Source of the DNA: Mycobacteriales bacterium
GTDB taxonomy: Bacteria > Actinomycetota > Actinomycetes > Mycobacteriales > SCTD01
Reading direction: 5' to 3'
Length of the DNA stretch: 64,000 nucleotides
Assembly (NCBI GenBank): GCA_030697205.1
Contig: JAUYQP010000022.1
Coordinates: 40,842 to 104,841, forward strand
Positions 41,706 to 54,243 of the stretch are shown piece after piece. Position 1 is the first letter of the stretch. Each line of letters begins with the position of its first letter. The notes under the pieces were generated by a model that saw only the letters and a program-made list of their open reading frames with translations, was not told the origin of the DNA and ran no database searches. The translations under genes and the position numbers were made by a program.

Positions 41706-42719
41706 TCAGGCCCGAGCCTTCCGCCCTTCTGCGTCCTCGGTGGCCACCCGGTCCGGCTTCGCGTTCGCGCGCAGGCTCGTTGCCGTCACGAGGGCGAGGA
41801 CGCCGATGATGACGCCGAGTGAGAGCAGCGTCGGGATCTCCGGCACCCAGGCCCAGATGCCGTGCGCCCAGTGCAGGACGAGCTTCACTCCGATGAAGCC
41901 GAGGATCGCCGCGAGTCCGTAGCCGAGGTGCACCATCTTGGACAGGACCCCCTGCAGCACGAAGTAGAGGGCGCGCAGGCCGAGCAGGGCGAACGCGTTC
42001 GTCGCGAACACCAGGAACGGGTCGCCGGTGATGCCGTAGACCGCCGGAACGGAGTCCACGGCGAACACCACGTCGGTGGCGAGCACGGCGAGGACCACCA
42101 GGGCGAACGGCGTGGCCGTGCGCACGCCGGCCTCGCGCACGAAGAGCCGAGGCCCCCGGTAGTCGGACGTGACCGGCATGAACTTGCGGAGCAGCACGAC
42201 CGACCGCAGGGTGTCGATGTCCACCGCGTGGCCGTGCCCGCTGCGCTGGTCGCGCAGGACCTTCCAGGCGGTGGCCAGCAGCACCGCGCCGAAGAGGAGG
42301 AACGCGAACGACAGCTCCTTGAGCGCTGCCGCGCCGAGGGCGATGAAGACGCCGCGCAGGACGAGCGCCCCGACGATGCCGTAGAGCAGCACCCGCTGCT
42401 GCAGCGCCGGCGGTACGGCGAACGCGGTGAGCAGCAGCATGAAGACGAACAGGTTGTCGACGCTGAGCGACTTCTCGACGAGGTAGCCGGTGAGGTACTC
42501 GACGCCGGTCTGGGACCCGAAGCGGGACCACAGCCAGGCACCGAAGGCGAGCGGCAGCGCGACGTAGAAGACCGACCAGGCGGTGGCCTCCCGCATCGAC
42601 ACCTCGTGCGGCTTGCGGGTGACGAGGAAGTCGACGACGAGCAGGAGGACGACGGCGCCGAGGGTGAGGGCCCACAGACCGGGCGTCGCGATGGTGGTGA
42701 GCTCTTGGGACAGGATCAC
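41706..42719 (-). CDS. TerC family integral membrane protein (second paralogue)
   Basis: 337 residues with the same plan as the TerC protein at 37.1 kb: TRKPHEVSMREATAWSVFY, VEKSLSVDNLFVFMLLLTAF, LVLRGVFIALGAAAL, VLATDVVFAVDSVPAVYG and FATNAFALLGLRALYF, with the conserved acid pairs kept. The two share these motifs but differ through most loops and have different tails, so they are old paralogues rather than a recent duplication. GTG 42719 lies three bases after AGGAGA, which is inside the hairpin of the riboswitch-like leader. Probable manganese export or metal loading of exported enzymes. Confidence 0.92.
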   Translation of the reverse strand: MILSQELTTIATPGLWALTLGAVVLLLVVDFLVTRKPHEVSMREATAWSVFYVALPLAFGAWLWSRFGSQTGVEYLTGYLVEKSLSVDNLFVFMLLLTAFAVPPALQQRVLLYGIVGALVLRGVFIALGAAALKELSFAFLLFGAVLLATAWKVLRDQRSGHGHAVDIDTLRSVVLLRKFMPVTSDYRGPRLFVREAGVRTATPFALVVLAVLATDVVFAVDSVPAVYGITGDPFLVFATNAFALLGLRALYFVLQGVLSKMVHLGYGLAAILGFIGVKLVLHWAHGIWAWVPEIPTLLSLGVIIGVLALVTATSLRANAKPDRVATEDAEGRKARA

Positions 42720-42834
42720 GGGTCTCCTCGGACGGGGTCCGAGGTCTCCTCCACCCGCGAGCCGGGCCGCGTCCCGGAGCTGCCGCTGGGCAGCCGTACT
42801 GACCGGTGACGCGCGTTGGGAGTACTCCCCTCTG
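42720..42834 (-). promoter_or_regulatory. yybP-ykoY (manganese) riboswitch-like leader of the second TerC gene
   Basis: Read on the minus strand: GGGGAGTA (42830-42823), GCGTCACCGG (42813-42804), GAGACCTCGG. A perfect 8-bp hairpin then forms from CCTCGGAC and GTCCGAGG with a three-base loop (42726-42744). Its 3' arm overlaps the Shine-Dalgarno AGGAGA (42723-42728), so folding it hides the ribosome site. The 5' arm shares CCTC with the P1 closing stem (GAGG near 42832), so ligand-bound P1 would free the site. Same blocks and logic as the leader of the other TerC gene. Confidence 0.82.
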
Positions 42835-42840
42835 AGGGCA

Positions 42841-42846
42841 ACGCTA
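42841..42846 (-). promoter_or_regulatory. -10 box for the second terC leader RNA
   Basis: TAGCGT on the minus strand; a start seven bases on coincides with the 5' end of the riboswitch P1 at about 42834. Confidence 0.6.
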
Positions 42847-42946
42847 CCAAGCAGCGCGCAGCAGTGCCTGTCGAGCGCCGGGACTCGGTCAGGTGTCCGG
42901 GTCCGGGTGCGGAGCTCTCACCGAGACCCGACGGGGCAGGGCCGCG

Positions 42947-43597
42947 TCACCAGCCGCGGGCGCGCCACTCGGGCAGCGACGGGCGCTCGGCGCCGAGGGT
43001 CGTGTCCGAGCCGTGGCCGGCGTAGACCCAGGTCGTGTCGGGCAGCGCGCCGAAGAGCTTGGTCTCGACGTCGCCGAGCAGTGACGCGAACCGCAGCGGG
43101 TCCTTCTCGGTGTTGCCGACGCCACCGGGGAACAGCGAGTCACCGCTGAACAGGTGGCCGCCGTCCTCGGCGTAGTAGAGCGCCACGGAGCCGGGGGTGT
43201 GGCCGACCAGCGTGATCGCGGTGAGGCGGGCGTCGCCGACCTCGACGGCGTCGCCGTCGGCGAGGACCCGGTCGACGGGCACGGGCAGGTCGGCGGCGTC
43301 GGCCGCGGTGGCGAGGACCGGTGCGCCGGTGGTCTCGACCACCTCGACGAGCGCCTGCTGGTGGTCCCAGTGCCCGTGCGTCTCGACGATCCCGACGAGG
43401 CGGCCGTCGCCGAGCGCCTCGAGCAGCCGGTCGGCGTCGCCGGAGGCGTCGACGAGCAGCGTCTCGCCGCCGGGCGCGCGCAGCAGGTAGCAGTTGTTGT
43501 TGAAGGGGTTGGTGGCGACCTTGGTGATCGTCAGCCCGCCCAGCTCGCGGACGTCGACGGGACCGCCGACCTCGACCTCACCTGTGTACGCCGTCAC
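42947..43597 (-). CDS. MBL-fold metallo-hydrolase (glyoxalase II-like)
   Basis: 216 residues. The zinc-binding motif THGHWDH (H-x-H-x-D-H), then [25 protein letters not shown] and GHGSDTT supply the remaining ligands. [10 protein letters not shown] at the N-terminus and the short C-terminus match the glyoxalase-II-like branch, which may hydrolyse thioesters. GTG 43597 has GGAGGA four bases upstream. A gene of this family immediately divergent from uvrA is also seen in Streptomyces. Substrate not determined. Confidence 0.9.
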   Translation of the reverse strand: MTAYTGEVEVGGPVDVRELGGLTITKVATNPFNNNCYLLRAPGGETLLVDASGDADRLLEALGDGRLVGIVETHGHWDHQQALVEVVETTGAPVLATAADAADLPVPVDRVLADGDAVEVGDARLTAITLVGHTPGSVALYYAEDGGHLFSGDSLFPGGVGNTEKDPLRFASLLGDVETKLFGALPDTTWVYAGHGSDTTLGAERPSLPEWRARGW

Positions 43598-43617
43598 GTG
43601 TCCTCCGGGGAAGCAGA

Positions 43618-43640
43618 CTGTCGGAGGCCGACGTTAGCCT
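43618..43640 (+). promoter_or_regulatory. uvrA promoter with RecA-NDp/PafBC-type damage motif
   Basis: CTGTCGGAG (43618-43626), eight bases, TAGCCT (43635-43640). The first nine bases equal those of the uvrB promoter and the N8 spacing to the -10 box is the same. The transcript would have a leader of about 60 bases with AAGGA before the GTG. Confidence 0.75.
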
Positions 43641-43708
43641 GGGAGACGCGCGCTGGGCCTTCCCCGCCCCGACCGGCGCGACCTCTCACCAGACCCCCGA
43701 AGGACGCT

Positions 43709-46675
<2,967 letters not shown>

Positions 46676-46686
46676 GACCGAGGGGC

Positions 46687-48417
46687 TTAGGGGAGGGCGC
46701 GGGTGGAGCCGGTGACGGGGAGGGTGAGCGTGGTGCCCGCGCCGACCTTCAGCGTGAAGCCGGTGCAGGTCGCGCAGGGGGTCCCGTCGTAGACCTTGGG
46801 GATGACCCACTCGGCCTGCTCGCCGGACACGACGAGCGCGATGCGGTGGCCGCGCGTGAAGGTGTAGTCGGTCGGCTTGAGCGTCACGCCGTGGGCGCGG
46901 GCGCCCGGGGCAGAGAGCCGCTGCTTGTCGAGGCCCTTCTCGTAGCGGGTGTCGAGCCAGCCGCGGGTGACGGCCACGTCGGCGGCGCCCTCGGTACTGA
47001 CGTCGACGAGGGAGACCGCGAGCGTCAGCCAGGTGCGGCCGCTGTCGACGGAGACCTTGACGCTCGGCGAGCCGAGGATCCGCAGGTCCTGCGCGAGGAC
47101 GTCGGAGGTCAGCACCGCGTAGGTCTCGTGGCCGCCGGGGCTGAGGTCGGCGAGCGCCACGGACTCCGTGCCGCTGCCGGTGACGGTGATGCCGGCGGTG
47201 CCCGTGCCGGTGCCGGCCCCGCGGACGAACTGGAAGTCGCCGGTCGAGCCGAGCCGCAGCGGGGTCGTCTTCAGGCTCGTCGCGGTGAGGAAGCCAGCCG
47301 CGCCCTCGTTCGTCGAGGTCTGGGTGGTCACGGTCGGCAGCTCCTTCTCGATGCCGTTGCGCACCCCGCCGACCCAGCGGTCCATCCAGGCGACGAGGGT
47401 CGCCTTGTAGGTGCCGCCCGGTGTGCCGTGGCCGTCCCAGCGGGTGCCGAAGAACAGCCGCCGCTCCTTCGACCCTGTGAGGCTGTTGAACAGCCGGAGG
47501 GCGGTGTCCTGCTTGACGTTCCAGTCACCCCAGTTGTGGACGACCATGACCGGGATCGTGATCTTGGAGGCGAGGGCGGCGTAGTCGCGCTCGACCCAGA
47601 AGGCGTCGTAGTCCGGGGTGGTGTCGTAGCCCTTCATGGTGTGCTCGACCTCGTCGCACACGACCGTGGTGGCGGCGAGCCGCTCGGCGTAGCCGGGGCT
47701 CGTGACGTCGGTGGGCGGCAGGGTGGAGAACCCGAAGTCGAACGCGAGTGGCGTGTCGAGGCCCTCGTCGGTGACCGACCCCGGGCCCTGCGGGCCGCGC
47801 GCCTCGTTGTTGAGGGTGTAGCGGATGCCGCCGCTGTAGGCGTAGTCGTACCAGCGGCTGATGGCCGCCTCAGGGACGATCGTGGCGAGCGCCGGCGGGC
47901 GCATCACGGCGGTCGCGGTGGCGGTGGTGCCGTCGTAGGAGCCGCCGCGCATCCCGAGCCGCCCGGCCGACCAGGGCTGCTTCGCGATCCACTGGACGAT
48001 GTCGAAGCCGGTCTCCTTCTCGCGCTTGCCGCCGTAGTCGTAGCAACCGCCGGAGTCGCCGGTGCCGATCGTGTCGGCCGTCATGCGGGCGTAGCCGCGG
48101 GGCACCCAGGTCGAGGCGTCACCGTTGCGCCCGAGCTGGCTGTAGGGGGTGATGGTGAGGATGCCGTGAGCGCGCAGCACCTTGCCGCCCGACGTGGGGT
48201 GCACGACGTTGAGCGCGATCGGGCCGTGGCGGGTCGGCACGGTGTAGACGGCATCCAGCGACCCGTCGACCTTCGGCGCGGGGGCTGGGCCCGGCACGAC
48301 GGTCGTGAAAGCGGTCGCGGGCTGGGTCGGGGCCGCGCCGGCGGGCACGGCGAGGGCCGCGGCGACGACGCCGAGCGCGAGGCCCGCGGCGAGCAGGACG
48401 GGTCGGGGGGAGCGCAT
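46687..48417 (-). CDS. Secreted CocE/NonD family (S15, X-Pro dipeptidyl-peptidase-like) hydrolase
   Basis: 576 residues. Signal peptide PVLLAAGLALGVVAAALAVPAGAA. The alpha/beta-hydrolase domain has the nucleophile elbow MRGGSYDGTTA (G-x-S-Y-x-G), preceded by TADTIGTGDSGG (oxyanion loop region). The C-terminal jelly-roll (about 390-570) ends in YTFTRGHRIALVVSGEQAEW, typical of the family. Members cleave Pro-peptides, cocaine-like esters or beta-lactam side chains, so the substrate is open. It converges on uvrA with only 11 bp between stops. ATG 48417 is the natural start of the signal peptide. Confidence 0.88.
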   Translation of the reverse strand: MRSPRPVLLAAGLALGVVAAALAVPAGAAPTQPATAFTTVVPGPAPAPKVDGSLDAVYTVPTRHGPIALNVVHPTSGGKVLRAHGILTITPYSQLGRNGDASTWVPRGYARMTADTIGTGDSGGCYDYGGKREKETGFDIVQWIAKQPWSAGRLGMRGGSYDGTTATATAVMRPPALATIVPEAAISRWYDYAYSGGIRYTLNNEARGPQGPGSVTDEGLDTPLAFDFGFSTLPPTDVTSPGYAERLAATTVVCDEVEHTMKGYDTTPDYDAFWVERDYAALASKITIPVMVVHNWGDWNVKQDTALRLFNSLTGSKERRLFFGTRWDGHGTPGGTYKATLVAWMDRWVGGVRNGIEKELPTVTTQTSTNEGAAGFLTATSLKTTPLRLGSTGDFQFVRGAGTGTGTAGITVTGSGTESVALADLSPGGHETYAVLTSDVLAQDLRILGSPSVKVSVDSGRTWLTLAVSLVDVSTEGAADVAVTRGWLDTRYEKGLDKQRLSAPGARAHGVTLKPTDYTFTRGHRIALVVSGEQAEWVIPKVYDGTPCATCTGFTLKVGAGTTLTLPVTGSTRALP

Positions 48418-48478
48418 GGGGACGGGTCTTCGACGCGCGGGGCCCGGCTCCTGCCTGCCGGGAGGCCCGTCGAGCGCC

Positions 48479-48484
48479 TAGATT
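48479..48484 (+). promoter_or_regulatory. Candidate -10 box for the L,D-transpeptidase gene
   Basis: TAGATT 31 bases before GTG 48516, leaving room for a short leader with GGAAGG as ribosome site. Confidence 0.45.
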
Positions 48485-48515
48485 GCGGCTCTCGCCCCCA
48501 TTGGAAGGCTGGCTC

Positions 48516-50309
48516 GTGCCCCTCTCGACGCTGACCCGCGCGGCGCTCGTCGGCGCCGTCGCCGGCGCGCTCCTCACCGCCGGAGCCGTCCCCGCGCGTG
48601 CCGCCTCCCCGACGCTCTCCGGGCTCGCACCCACGAGCGCCCGCCCGGGCGCCACCGTGACCCTGACCGGCACCGACCTCGCCGGCGCGACCGCCGTGTC
48701 GCTGGGCAGCGCGCCGATGGCCTTCACCGTCGTCGACGCGACCAGCCTCACCGCGATCGTGCCGACCGGTGCGGTCACCGCCTCGGTCTCCGTCACGACG
48801 CCCGAGGGCACCGCTCCCGGCCCGGTCCTCACCGTCGTGCCGCCCCCCGCCACCCCGTCGGTGACCGGCCGCGCGGGCCGCGGCACGGTCGAGCTGCGCC
48901 TGACTGGGCCCGGCAGCGCCGGTGTCGTCGTGCGGGCCCTGGCCGGGACGACGCCTCCCGCGACGACCACCGAGGGGCGCGCGCTGACCGGCGCGGCCCT
49001 CGTCACCGACACCGGCCTCACCGACGGCACCCCCGTCTCCTACTCGGTGTGGGCGGTCGACACCGACGGCACCACCAGCGCCTCGCCCGCCACGACGACC
49101 CTCACCCCCGGCCCGCCGGCGCCCACGACGCTGCGGATCGCACCGCAGACGGGCACCACGGTCTACGCCGGGAGCCGGGTCACCGTCACCGGCCGGCTGT
49201 TCCAGACCACGGGCGGGAAGGCCGTCAGTGGAGTCCTCGTCGACCTGCTCGCCCGCACCGGCGGCACCACGACCGTCCGCAAGGTCGTGACGCTGCGCAC
49301 CCGCCCGGACGGGCTCGTGGCCTACCCGCTCACCCAGCGGGTGGCCACGGAGTACCAGCTGCGCTTCGCCGGCGACGCCTTCGACACGGCAGCGGCCAGC
49401 CCGAAAGCCGTCGTCCGGGTCCAGCCGAGGATCAACGCCCGCTTCTCGCCCGGCGCGGTGCTGAAGGGGCAGGGCACGACGCTGCTCGGCACGATCTCGC
49501 CCGCCTACCAGGGTGCCCGGGTGGCGCTGCAGCGCAAGACCGGCTCTGGGTCCTTCGTCACGGTCCTCACGGCCGCGACGGCGTCCGACGGCCGCTACTC
49601 CGCCGGCGTCACCCTGACCGCCACCACGACCTACCGCGCGGTCCTGGTCGGGACCAGCGCCTACAACGCCGCGGCCACGGCTCCGCTGACGGTCCGGGTC
49701 GACCCGCGTGACCTGCGGATCGGGATGCGCGGCGCGGACGTGCTCGCGGTCGAGCAGGCGCTGTGGTCGCAGGGCAGGGCCGACGTCGGGCGCATCGACG
49801 GCATCTTCGACAACGACACCCGCCACGGCGTCATCGCCTTCCAGAAGTCGCAGGGCCTGGCCCGCACCGGGGTCTTCCAGTCCGTCACCCGCACCCGACT
49901 CGCGGGCCACAGCCAGCGGGCCCCGAGGGTCGCGCCCACGGCCGCCCGCACCGTCGAGATCGACCTGTCGCAGCAGGTCCTGCGGATGTACGAGAAGGGC
50001 CGCCTGGTCCGCCTCGCCGACGTCTCGACCGGCAACGACGAGAACTACGTCTCCGACGGGGTCACCTACAAGGCCTACACCCCCATCGGTCGCTTCAGCG
50101 TGCAGCGCAAGATCGACGGCATCCGGGTCAGCCGGCTCGGCGAGCTCTACCGGCCGGCCTACTTCACCGGGGGCTGGGCGGTCCACGGCTCGCCGTCGGT
50201 GCCGACCTACCCCGCGAGCCACGGGTGCGTGCGCGTCACCAACAGCCAGATGGACCGGCTCTACCCGCTGCTCACGATCGGCGTCCCCGTCACGGTCTAC
50301 GCCCGCTAG
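48516..50309 (+). CDS. Secreted L,D-transpeptidase with IPT/TIG and peptidoglycan-binding domains
   Basis: 597 residues. Signal peptide ([20 protein letters not shown]), then an IPT/TIG Ig-like domain (about 31-115, [19 protein letters not shown]). Further beta-sandwich repeats follow to about 400 and a peptidoglycan-binding domain (about 402-465, [20 protein letters not shown]). The YkuD catalytic domain ends in [18 protein letters not shown] with catalytic Cys571 and His569. It makes 3-3 cross-links in peptidoglycan or anchors proteins. Start GTG 48516 gives the signal peptide; an upstream in-frame TTG does not. Stops 41 bp before uvrC. Confidence 0.92.
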   Translation: MPLSTLTRAALVGAVAGALLTAGAVPARAASPTLSGLAPTSARPGATVTLTGTDLAGATAVSLGSAPMAFTVVDATSLTAIVPTGAVTASVSVTTPEGTAPGPVLTVVPPPATPSVTGRAGRGTVELRLTGPGSAGVVVRALAGTTPPATTTEGRALTGAALVTDTGLTDGTPVSYSVWAVDTDGTTSASPATTTLTPGPPAPTTLRIAPQTGTTVYAGSRVTVTGRLFQTTGGKAVSGVLVDLLARTGGTTTVRKVVTLRTRPDGLVAYPLTQRVATEYQLRFAGDAFDTAAASPKAVVRVQPRINARFSPGAVLKGQGTTLLGTISPAYQGARVALQRKTGSGSFVTVLTAATASDGRYSAGVTLTATTTYRAVLVGTSAYNAAATAPLTVRVDPRDLRIGMRGADVLAVEQALWSQGRADVGRIDGIFDNDTRHGVIAFQKSQGLARTGVFQSVTRTRLAGHSQRAPRVAPTAARTVEIDLSQQVLRMYEKGRLVRLADVSTGNDENYVSDGVTYKAYTPIGRFSVQRKIDGIRVSRLGELYRPAYFTGGWAVHGSPSVPTYPASHGCVRVTNSQMDRLYPLLTIGVPVTVYAR

Positions 50310-50337
50310 GCCGGGCGCCTGCGTCGTACCTCGGACG

Positions 50338-50343
50338 TAGTCT
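50338..50343 (+). promoter_or_regulatory. -10 box of leaderless uvrC transcript
   Basis: TAGTCT, seven bases, GTG 50351, no ribosome binding site. GTCG at 50323-50326 sits where the damage motif would have TGTCR, a partial match only. Confidence 0.55.
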
Positions 50344-50350
50344 GGGGCAC

Positions 50351-52381
50351 GTGGCAGACCCGTCGACCTACCGCCCGGCGGCGGGGTCGATCCCGGTCGA
50401 GCCAGGGGTCTACCGCTTTCGCGACGCGACCGGCCGGGTCGTCTACGTCGGCAAGGCCAAGAGCCTGCGCAGCCGGCTGTCGTCGTACTTCCAGGACCTG
50501 GGCAACCTGCACCCGCGCACCCGGCAGATGGTCACCACGGCGGCGTCGGTCGAGTGGACCGTCGTCGGCACCGAAGTCGAGGCGCTGCAGCTGGAGTACA
50601 GCTGGATCAAGGAGTACGACCCGCGGTTCAACGTGCGCTACCGCGACGACAAGAGCTACCCGTCGCTGGCCGTGACGCTGCACGAGGACTACCCGCGGCT
50701 GCAGGTCATGCGCGGGCCCAAGAAGACGGGCGTGCGCTACTTCGGGCCCTACGCGCACGCGTGGGCGATCCGCGAGACGCTCGACCTGCTGCTGCGCGTC
50801 TTCCCGGCCCGCACCTGCTCCTCTGGCGTCTTCACCCGCGCCGGCCAGGTCGGCCGGCCGTGTCTGCTCGGCTACATCGGCAAGTGCTCCGCGCCCTGCG
50901 TCGGGCGGGTCTCGCAGGTGGAGCACCGCGCGATCGTCGACGACTTCTGCGACTTCATGGCCGGCCAGACCGGGCCCTACCTCAAGCGGCTCGAGAAGGA
51001 GATGGCCGCGGCAGCGCAGGCCCAGGAGTACGAGCGCGCCGCCCGCCTGCGCGATGACGTCGGGGCGCTGCGGCGGGCGCTCGAGAAGCAGGCAGTGGTG
51101 CTCGGCGACGGCACCGACGCCGACGTGGTCGGCATCGCCGAGGACGCCCTCGAGGCCGCGGTGCAGGTCTTCTTCGTGCGCGGCGGGCGGGTGCGCGGCC
51201 AGCGCGGTTTCGTCGTCGACAAGGTGGAGGACCTCACGACCGGCGAGCTCGTCGGGCAGTTCCTCGCCCAGTCCTACGGCGACGACCCGCTCGCGGAGGA
51301 GGAGCAGGACCGCCGGATGCTGCCCGGCGCTGGCGTCGAGGTCGGGGTCGACGACGTGCCCCGCGAGGTCCTCGTGCCAGCGCTGCCGCCCGACGCCGAG
51401 GCGATCACGACCTGGCTGGCGCAGCTGCGCGGGACCCGCGTGGCCCTGCGGGTGCCGCAGCGCGGTGACAAGAAGGCGCTGATGGAGACCGTTGAGCGCA
51501 ACGCCGCGCAGGCCTTCGCCCTTCACAAGACCAAGCGCGCCAGTGACCTCACCGCCCGGTCGAAGGCGCTCGCCGAGATTCAGGAGGCGCTCGGTCTCGA
51601 CCAGGCGCCGCTGCGGATCGAGTGCTTCGACGTCTCCAACCTGCAAGGCACCTCCGTCGTCGCCTCGATGGTCGTCTTCGAGGACGGCCTGGCCCGCAAG
51701 TCGGAGTACCGCCGCTTCGCCGTCAAGAGCGTCGACGGCCAGGACGACGTGGCCTCGATGAACGAGGTCCTCACCCGCAGGTTCGCCCGCCACGTGGCGG
51801 AGCGGCTCGAGACCGGCGGGGACGGGCCACACGCTGCCGGTCCGCTCGACCCTGCCGGGCCGCTCGACCCCGAGACCGGCCGGCCACGGCGCTTCGCCTA
51901 CCCGCCGCAGCTCGTCGTCGTCGACGGCGGCCCGCCGCAGGTCGCGGCCGCCCAGCGCGCCCTCGACGCCCTCGGGGTCGACGACGTGGCGCTGTGCGGG
52001 CTGGCCAAGCGGCTCGAGGAGGTGTGGCTGCCCGGCCACGAGGACCCGGTGATCCTGCCGCGCACGTCGGAGGGGCTCTACCTCCTCCAGCGGATCCGCG
52101 ACGAGGCCCACCGCTTCGCCATCGCCTACCACCGCCAGAAGCGCTCCAAGAGCATGGTCGTGTCGGCCCTCGACGACGTCGCGGGCCTCGGTGAGACCCG
52201 CAAGAAGGCCCTACTGCGACACTTCGGCTCCCTCAAGCGGCTCAAGGCCGCCTCGGTGGAGGAGCTCATGGAGGTGCAGGGCGTGGGACGGCGTACGGCG
52301 GAGTCGGTGGTGAGCGCCCTGTCGGGCGGCACCCCCGCTGCTCCGGCCTTCGACCCGGTCACCGGGGAGGTCGTCGGATGA
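50351..52381 (+). CDS. uvrC: UvrABC excinuclease subunit C
   Basis: 676 residues; makes the two incisions around a lesion. The N-terminal GIY-YIG domain ([20 protein letters not shown]) makes the 3' cut. The Cys-bearing [15 protein letters not shown] follows and the UVR domain ([20 protein letters not shown]) binds UvrB. The RNase H-like domain ([38 protein letters not shown]) makes the 5' cut. Two helix-hairpin-helix motifs close it ([32 protein letters not shown]). A 25-residue insert of Pro/Gly/Asp sits before [13 protein letters not shown] 50351 is fixed by the -10 box. ATGA overlap with rapZ. Confidence 0.97.
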   Translation: MADPSTYRPAAGSIPVEPGVYRFRDATGRVVYVGKAKSLRSRLSSYFQDLGNLHPRTRQMVTTAASVEWTVVGTEVEALQLEYSWIKEYDPRFNVRYRDDKSYPSLAVTLHEDYPRLQVMRGPKKTGVRYFGPYAHAWAIRETLDLLLRVFPARTCSSGVFTRAGQVGRPCLLGYIGKCSAPCVGRVSQVEHRAIVDDFCDFMAGQTGPYLKRLEKEMAAAAQAQEYERAARLRDDVGALRRALEKQAVVLGDGTDADVVGIAEDALEAAVQVFFVRGGRVRGQRGFVVDKVEDLTTGELVGQFLAQSYGDDPLAEEEQDRRMLPGAGVEVGVDDVPREVLVPALPPDAEAITTWLAQLRGTRVALRVPQRGDKKALMETVERNAAQAFALHKTKRASDLTARSKALAEIQEALGLDQAPLRIECFDVSNLQGTSVVASMVVFEDGLARKSEYRRFAVKSVDGQDDVASMNEVLTRRFARHVAERLETGGDGPHAAGPLDPAGPLDPETGRPRRFAYPPQLVVVDGGPPQVAAAQRALDALGVDDVALCGLAKRLEEVWLPGHEDPVILPRTSEGLYLLQRIRDEAHRFAIAYHRQKRSKSMVVSALDDVAGLGETRKKALLRHFGSLKRLKAASVEELMEVQGVGRRTAESVVSALSGGTPAAPAFDPVTGEVVG

Positions 52382-53253
52382 CGGCCCCCGCGGGGCTCGA
52401 GGTCGTCGTGGTCACCGGGCTGTCCGGCGCGGGTCGGTCCACCACGGCGAAGGCGCTCGAGGACCTCGGGTGGTTCGTCGTCGACAACCTGCCGCCGTCC
52501 TTGCTCGCGACCATGGTCGACCTCGGGTCGCGCTCCGCGGGCGCCGTCGACCGGATCGCCGTCGTCGCCGACGTGCGCTCGCGGGCCTTCACCTCCGACC
52601 TCCGCTCCGCGCTCGACGAGCTCGAGCGGCGCGGGGTCAGACCACGGGTGCTCTTCCTCGAGGCCTCCGACGAGGCGCTCGTCCGGCGCTTCGAGGGGGT
52701 CCGCCGGCCCCATCCGCTGCAGGGAGACGGTCGGCTCGTCGACGGCATCGCGGCCGAGCGGGCGCTGCTGCGCGACCTGCGCGGTGACGCCCACCTGGTG
52801 CTCGACACCAGCAGCCTCAACGTCCACGAGCTGCGCGGCAAGGTGTCTGCGGCCTTCGGTGCCGAGTCGGCCACCGACGGGGTGCAGCTGACGGTGCTGT
52901 CCTTCGGGTTCAAGTACGGCCTGCCCGTCGACGCCGACCTCGTCGTCGACTGCCGCTTCCTGCCCAACCCGCACTGGGTCCCCGAGCTGCGGCCTCACAC
53001 CGGCCAGGACGAGGACGTCCGCGACTACGTGCTCTCCCGGGAGGGCGCGGCGGAGTTCCTCGACCGCTACGAGGAGCTGGTGCGGCTACTCGCCCCCGGC
53101 TACGCCCGCGAGGGCAAGCGCTACGTCCTGCTCGCGGTCGGCTGCACCGGAGGCAAGCACCGCTCGGTGGCCGTCGCCGAGCAGCTCGCGTCGCGGCTCG
53201 CCGTCGACGGCATCTCGACGCAGGTCGTCCACCGCGACCTGGGGCGCGAGTGA
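52378..53253 (+). CDS. rapZ: RNase adapter/nucleotide-binding protein RapZ (YvcJ)
   Basis: 291 residues. P-loop [20 protein letters not shown] near the N-terminus followed by [10 protein letters not shown], and C-terminal domain with [31 protein letters not shown] and the conserved [19 protein letters not shown]. In E. coli RapZ directs RNase E to GlmZ and senses glucosamine-6-phosphate; in Gram-positives YvcJ has GTPase activity and an unclear partner. Overlaps uvrC and yvcK by four bases each (ATGA, GTGA), the standard uvrC-rapZ-yvcK-whiA order. Confidence 0.95.
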   Translation: MTAPAGLEVVVVTGLSGAGRSTTAKALEDLGWFVVDNLPPSLLATMVDLGSRSAGAVDRIAVVADVRSRAFTSDLRSALDELERRGVRPRVLFLEASDEALVRRFEGVRRPHPLQGDGRLVDGIAAERALLRDLRGDAHLVLDTSSLNVHELRGKVSAAFGAESATDGVQLTVLSFGFKYGLPVDADLVVDCRFLPNPHWVPELRPHTGQDEDVRDYVLSREGAAEFLDRYEELVRLLAPGYAREGKRYVLLAVGCTGGKHRSVAVAEQLASRLAVDGISTQVVHRDLGRE

Positions 53254-54230
53254 GCGCCCCTCGGGTCGTCGCGCTCGGTGGCGGCCACGGTCTGCACGCC
53301 GCGCTGTCCGCCCTGCGCCTCGTGACGCCCCACGTCACCGCGGTCGTGACCGTCGCCGACGACGGCGGGTCCAGCGGCCGGCTGCGCGACGAGCTCGGTG
53401 CGCTGCCGCCCGGCGACCTGCGGATGGCGCTGTGCGCGCTCGCCGGCGACGACGACTGGGGCCAGGCGTGGGCGCGGCTGCTGCAGCACCGCTTCGGCGG
53501 CGGCGGCCCGCTCGCCGGGCACGCCGCCGGCAACCTGCTGCTCACCGCGCTCGCGGAGACGACCGGCGACCCGGTCGAGGCGCTCGAGCTCGTCGGTCGC
53601 CTCGTCGGCGCCACCGGCCGGGTGCTGCCGATGAGCCCCGTGCCGCTCGTCGTGGTGGCCGAGGTGGTCGGGCTCGCCGGTGGGTCGAGGGAGGTCGTCG
53701 GCCAGCACGCCGTCGCCGTCACCGAGGGCTCGGTGGCCGCCGTCCACCTCCGCCCCGAGGACCCGCCCGCCTGCGCGGAGGCCGTCAAGGCCGTCGAGGA
53801 GGCCGACTGGGTGCTGCTCGGTCCCGGCTCGTGGTTCACCTCCGTCCTGCCGCACCTGCTCGTGCCGGACCTGCGCGAGGCGCTCGTCCGCACCACCGCC
53901 CGGCGCCTGGTCGTGCTCAACCTCGCAGCGCAGGCGGGGGAGACCTCCGGCTTCTCCCCGGAGGCCCACCTCGAGGTGCTCGCGGCGCACGCGCCGGAGC
54001 TCGTCCTCGACGTCGTGCTGGCCGACGAGGCGGCGGTGGTGGACACCCGTGGTCTCATGTCCGCGACGGAGGCGGTGGGTGGCCGGCTCGTCCTGGCGCC
54101 GGTCGCGGTCGGTGACGGGACCCCCCGCCACGACGCGCGACTGCTCGCGGCAGCCCTCGACAGCATCTTCTCGAACGACGGCTTCTCGAACGACGGCTTC
54201 TCGGACAACGGCTTCCCGGACAACCAGTGA
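53250..54230 (+). CDS. yvcK: YvcK/GlmR/CofD-like gluconeogenesis factor
   Basis: 326 residues. The Rossmann-type start [17 protein letters not shown], then [17 protein letters not shown] and [13 protein letters not shown] are the family motifs. YvcK binds UDP-GlcNAc and steers carbon to cell-wall precursors in Bacillus and mycobacteria. Residues after about 305 are a four-unit 15-bp tandem repeat (54168-54227) encoding FSNDG-like pentapeptides, absent from typical members. GTG 53250 overlaps the rapZ stop. whiA starts 13 bp after the stop. Confidence 0.95.
   Translation: MSAPRVVALGGGHGLHAALSALRLVTPHVTAVVTVADDGGSSGRLRDELGALPPGDLRMALCALAGDDDWGQAWARLLQHRFGGGGPLAGHAAGNLLLTALAETTGDPVEALELVGRLVGATGRVLPMSPVPLVVVAEVVGLAGGSREVVGQHAVAVTEGSVAAVHLRPEDPPACAEAVKAVEEADWVLLGPGSWFTSVLPHLLVPDLREALVRTTARRLVVLNLAAQAGETSGFSPEAHLEVLAAHAPELVLDVVLADEAAVVDTRGLMSATEAVGGRLVLAPVAVGDGTPRHDARLLAAALDSIFSNDGFSNDGFSDNGFPDNQ
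54168..54227 (+). repeat. 15-bp tandem repeat at the yvcK 3' end
   Basis: Four units: two identical ttctcgaacgacggc, then two diverged copies. In frame; encodes [20 protein letters not shown] immediately before the stop. Confidence 0.85.
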
Positions 54231-54243
54231 CAGGAGCGTGCAC

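Noticed and set aside
43561..43708. LexA/SOS box before uvrA
   Set aside because: No actinobacterial SOS palindrome (GAAC-N4-GTTC type) is present; the RecA-NDp-type motif explains the promoter better.
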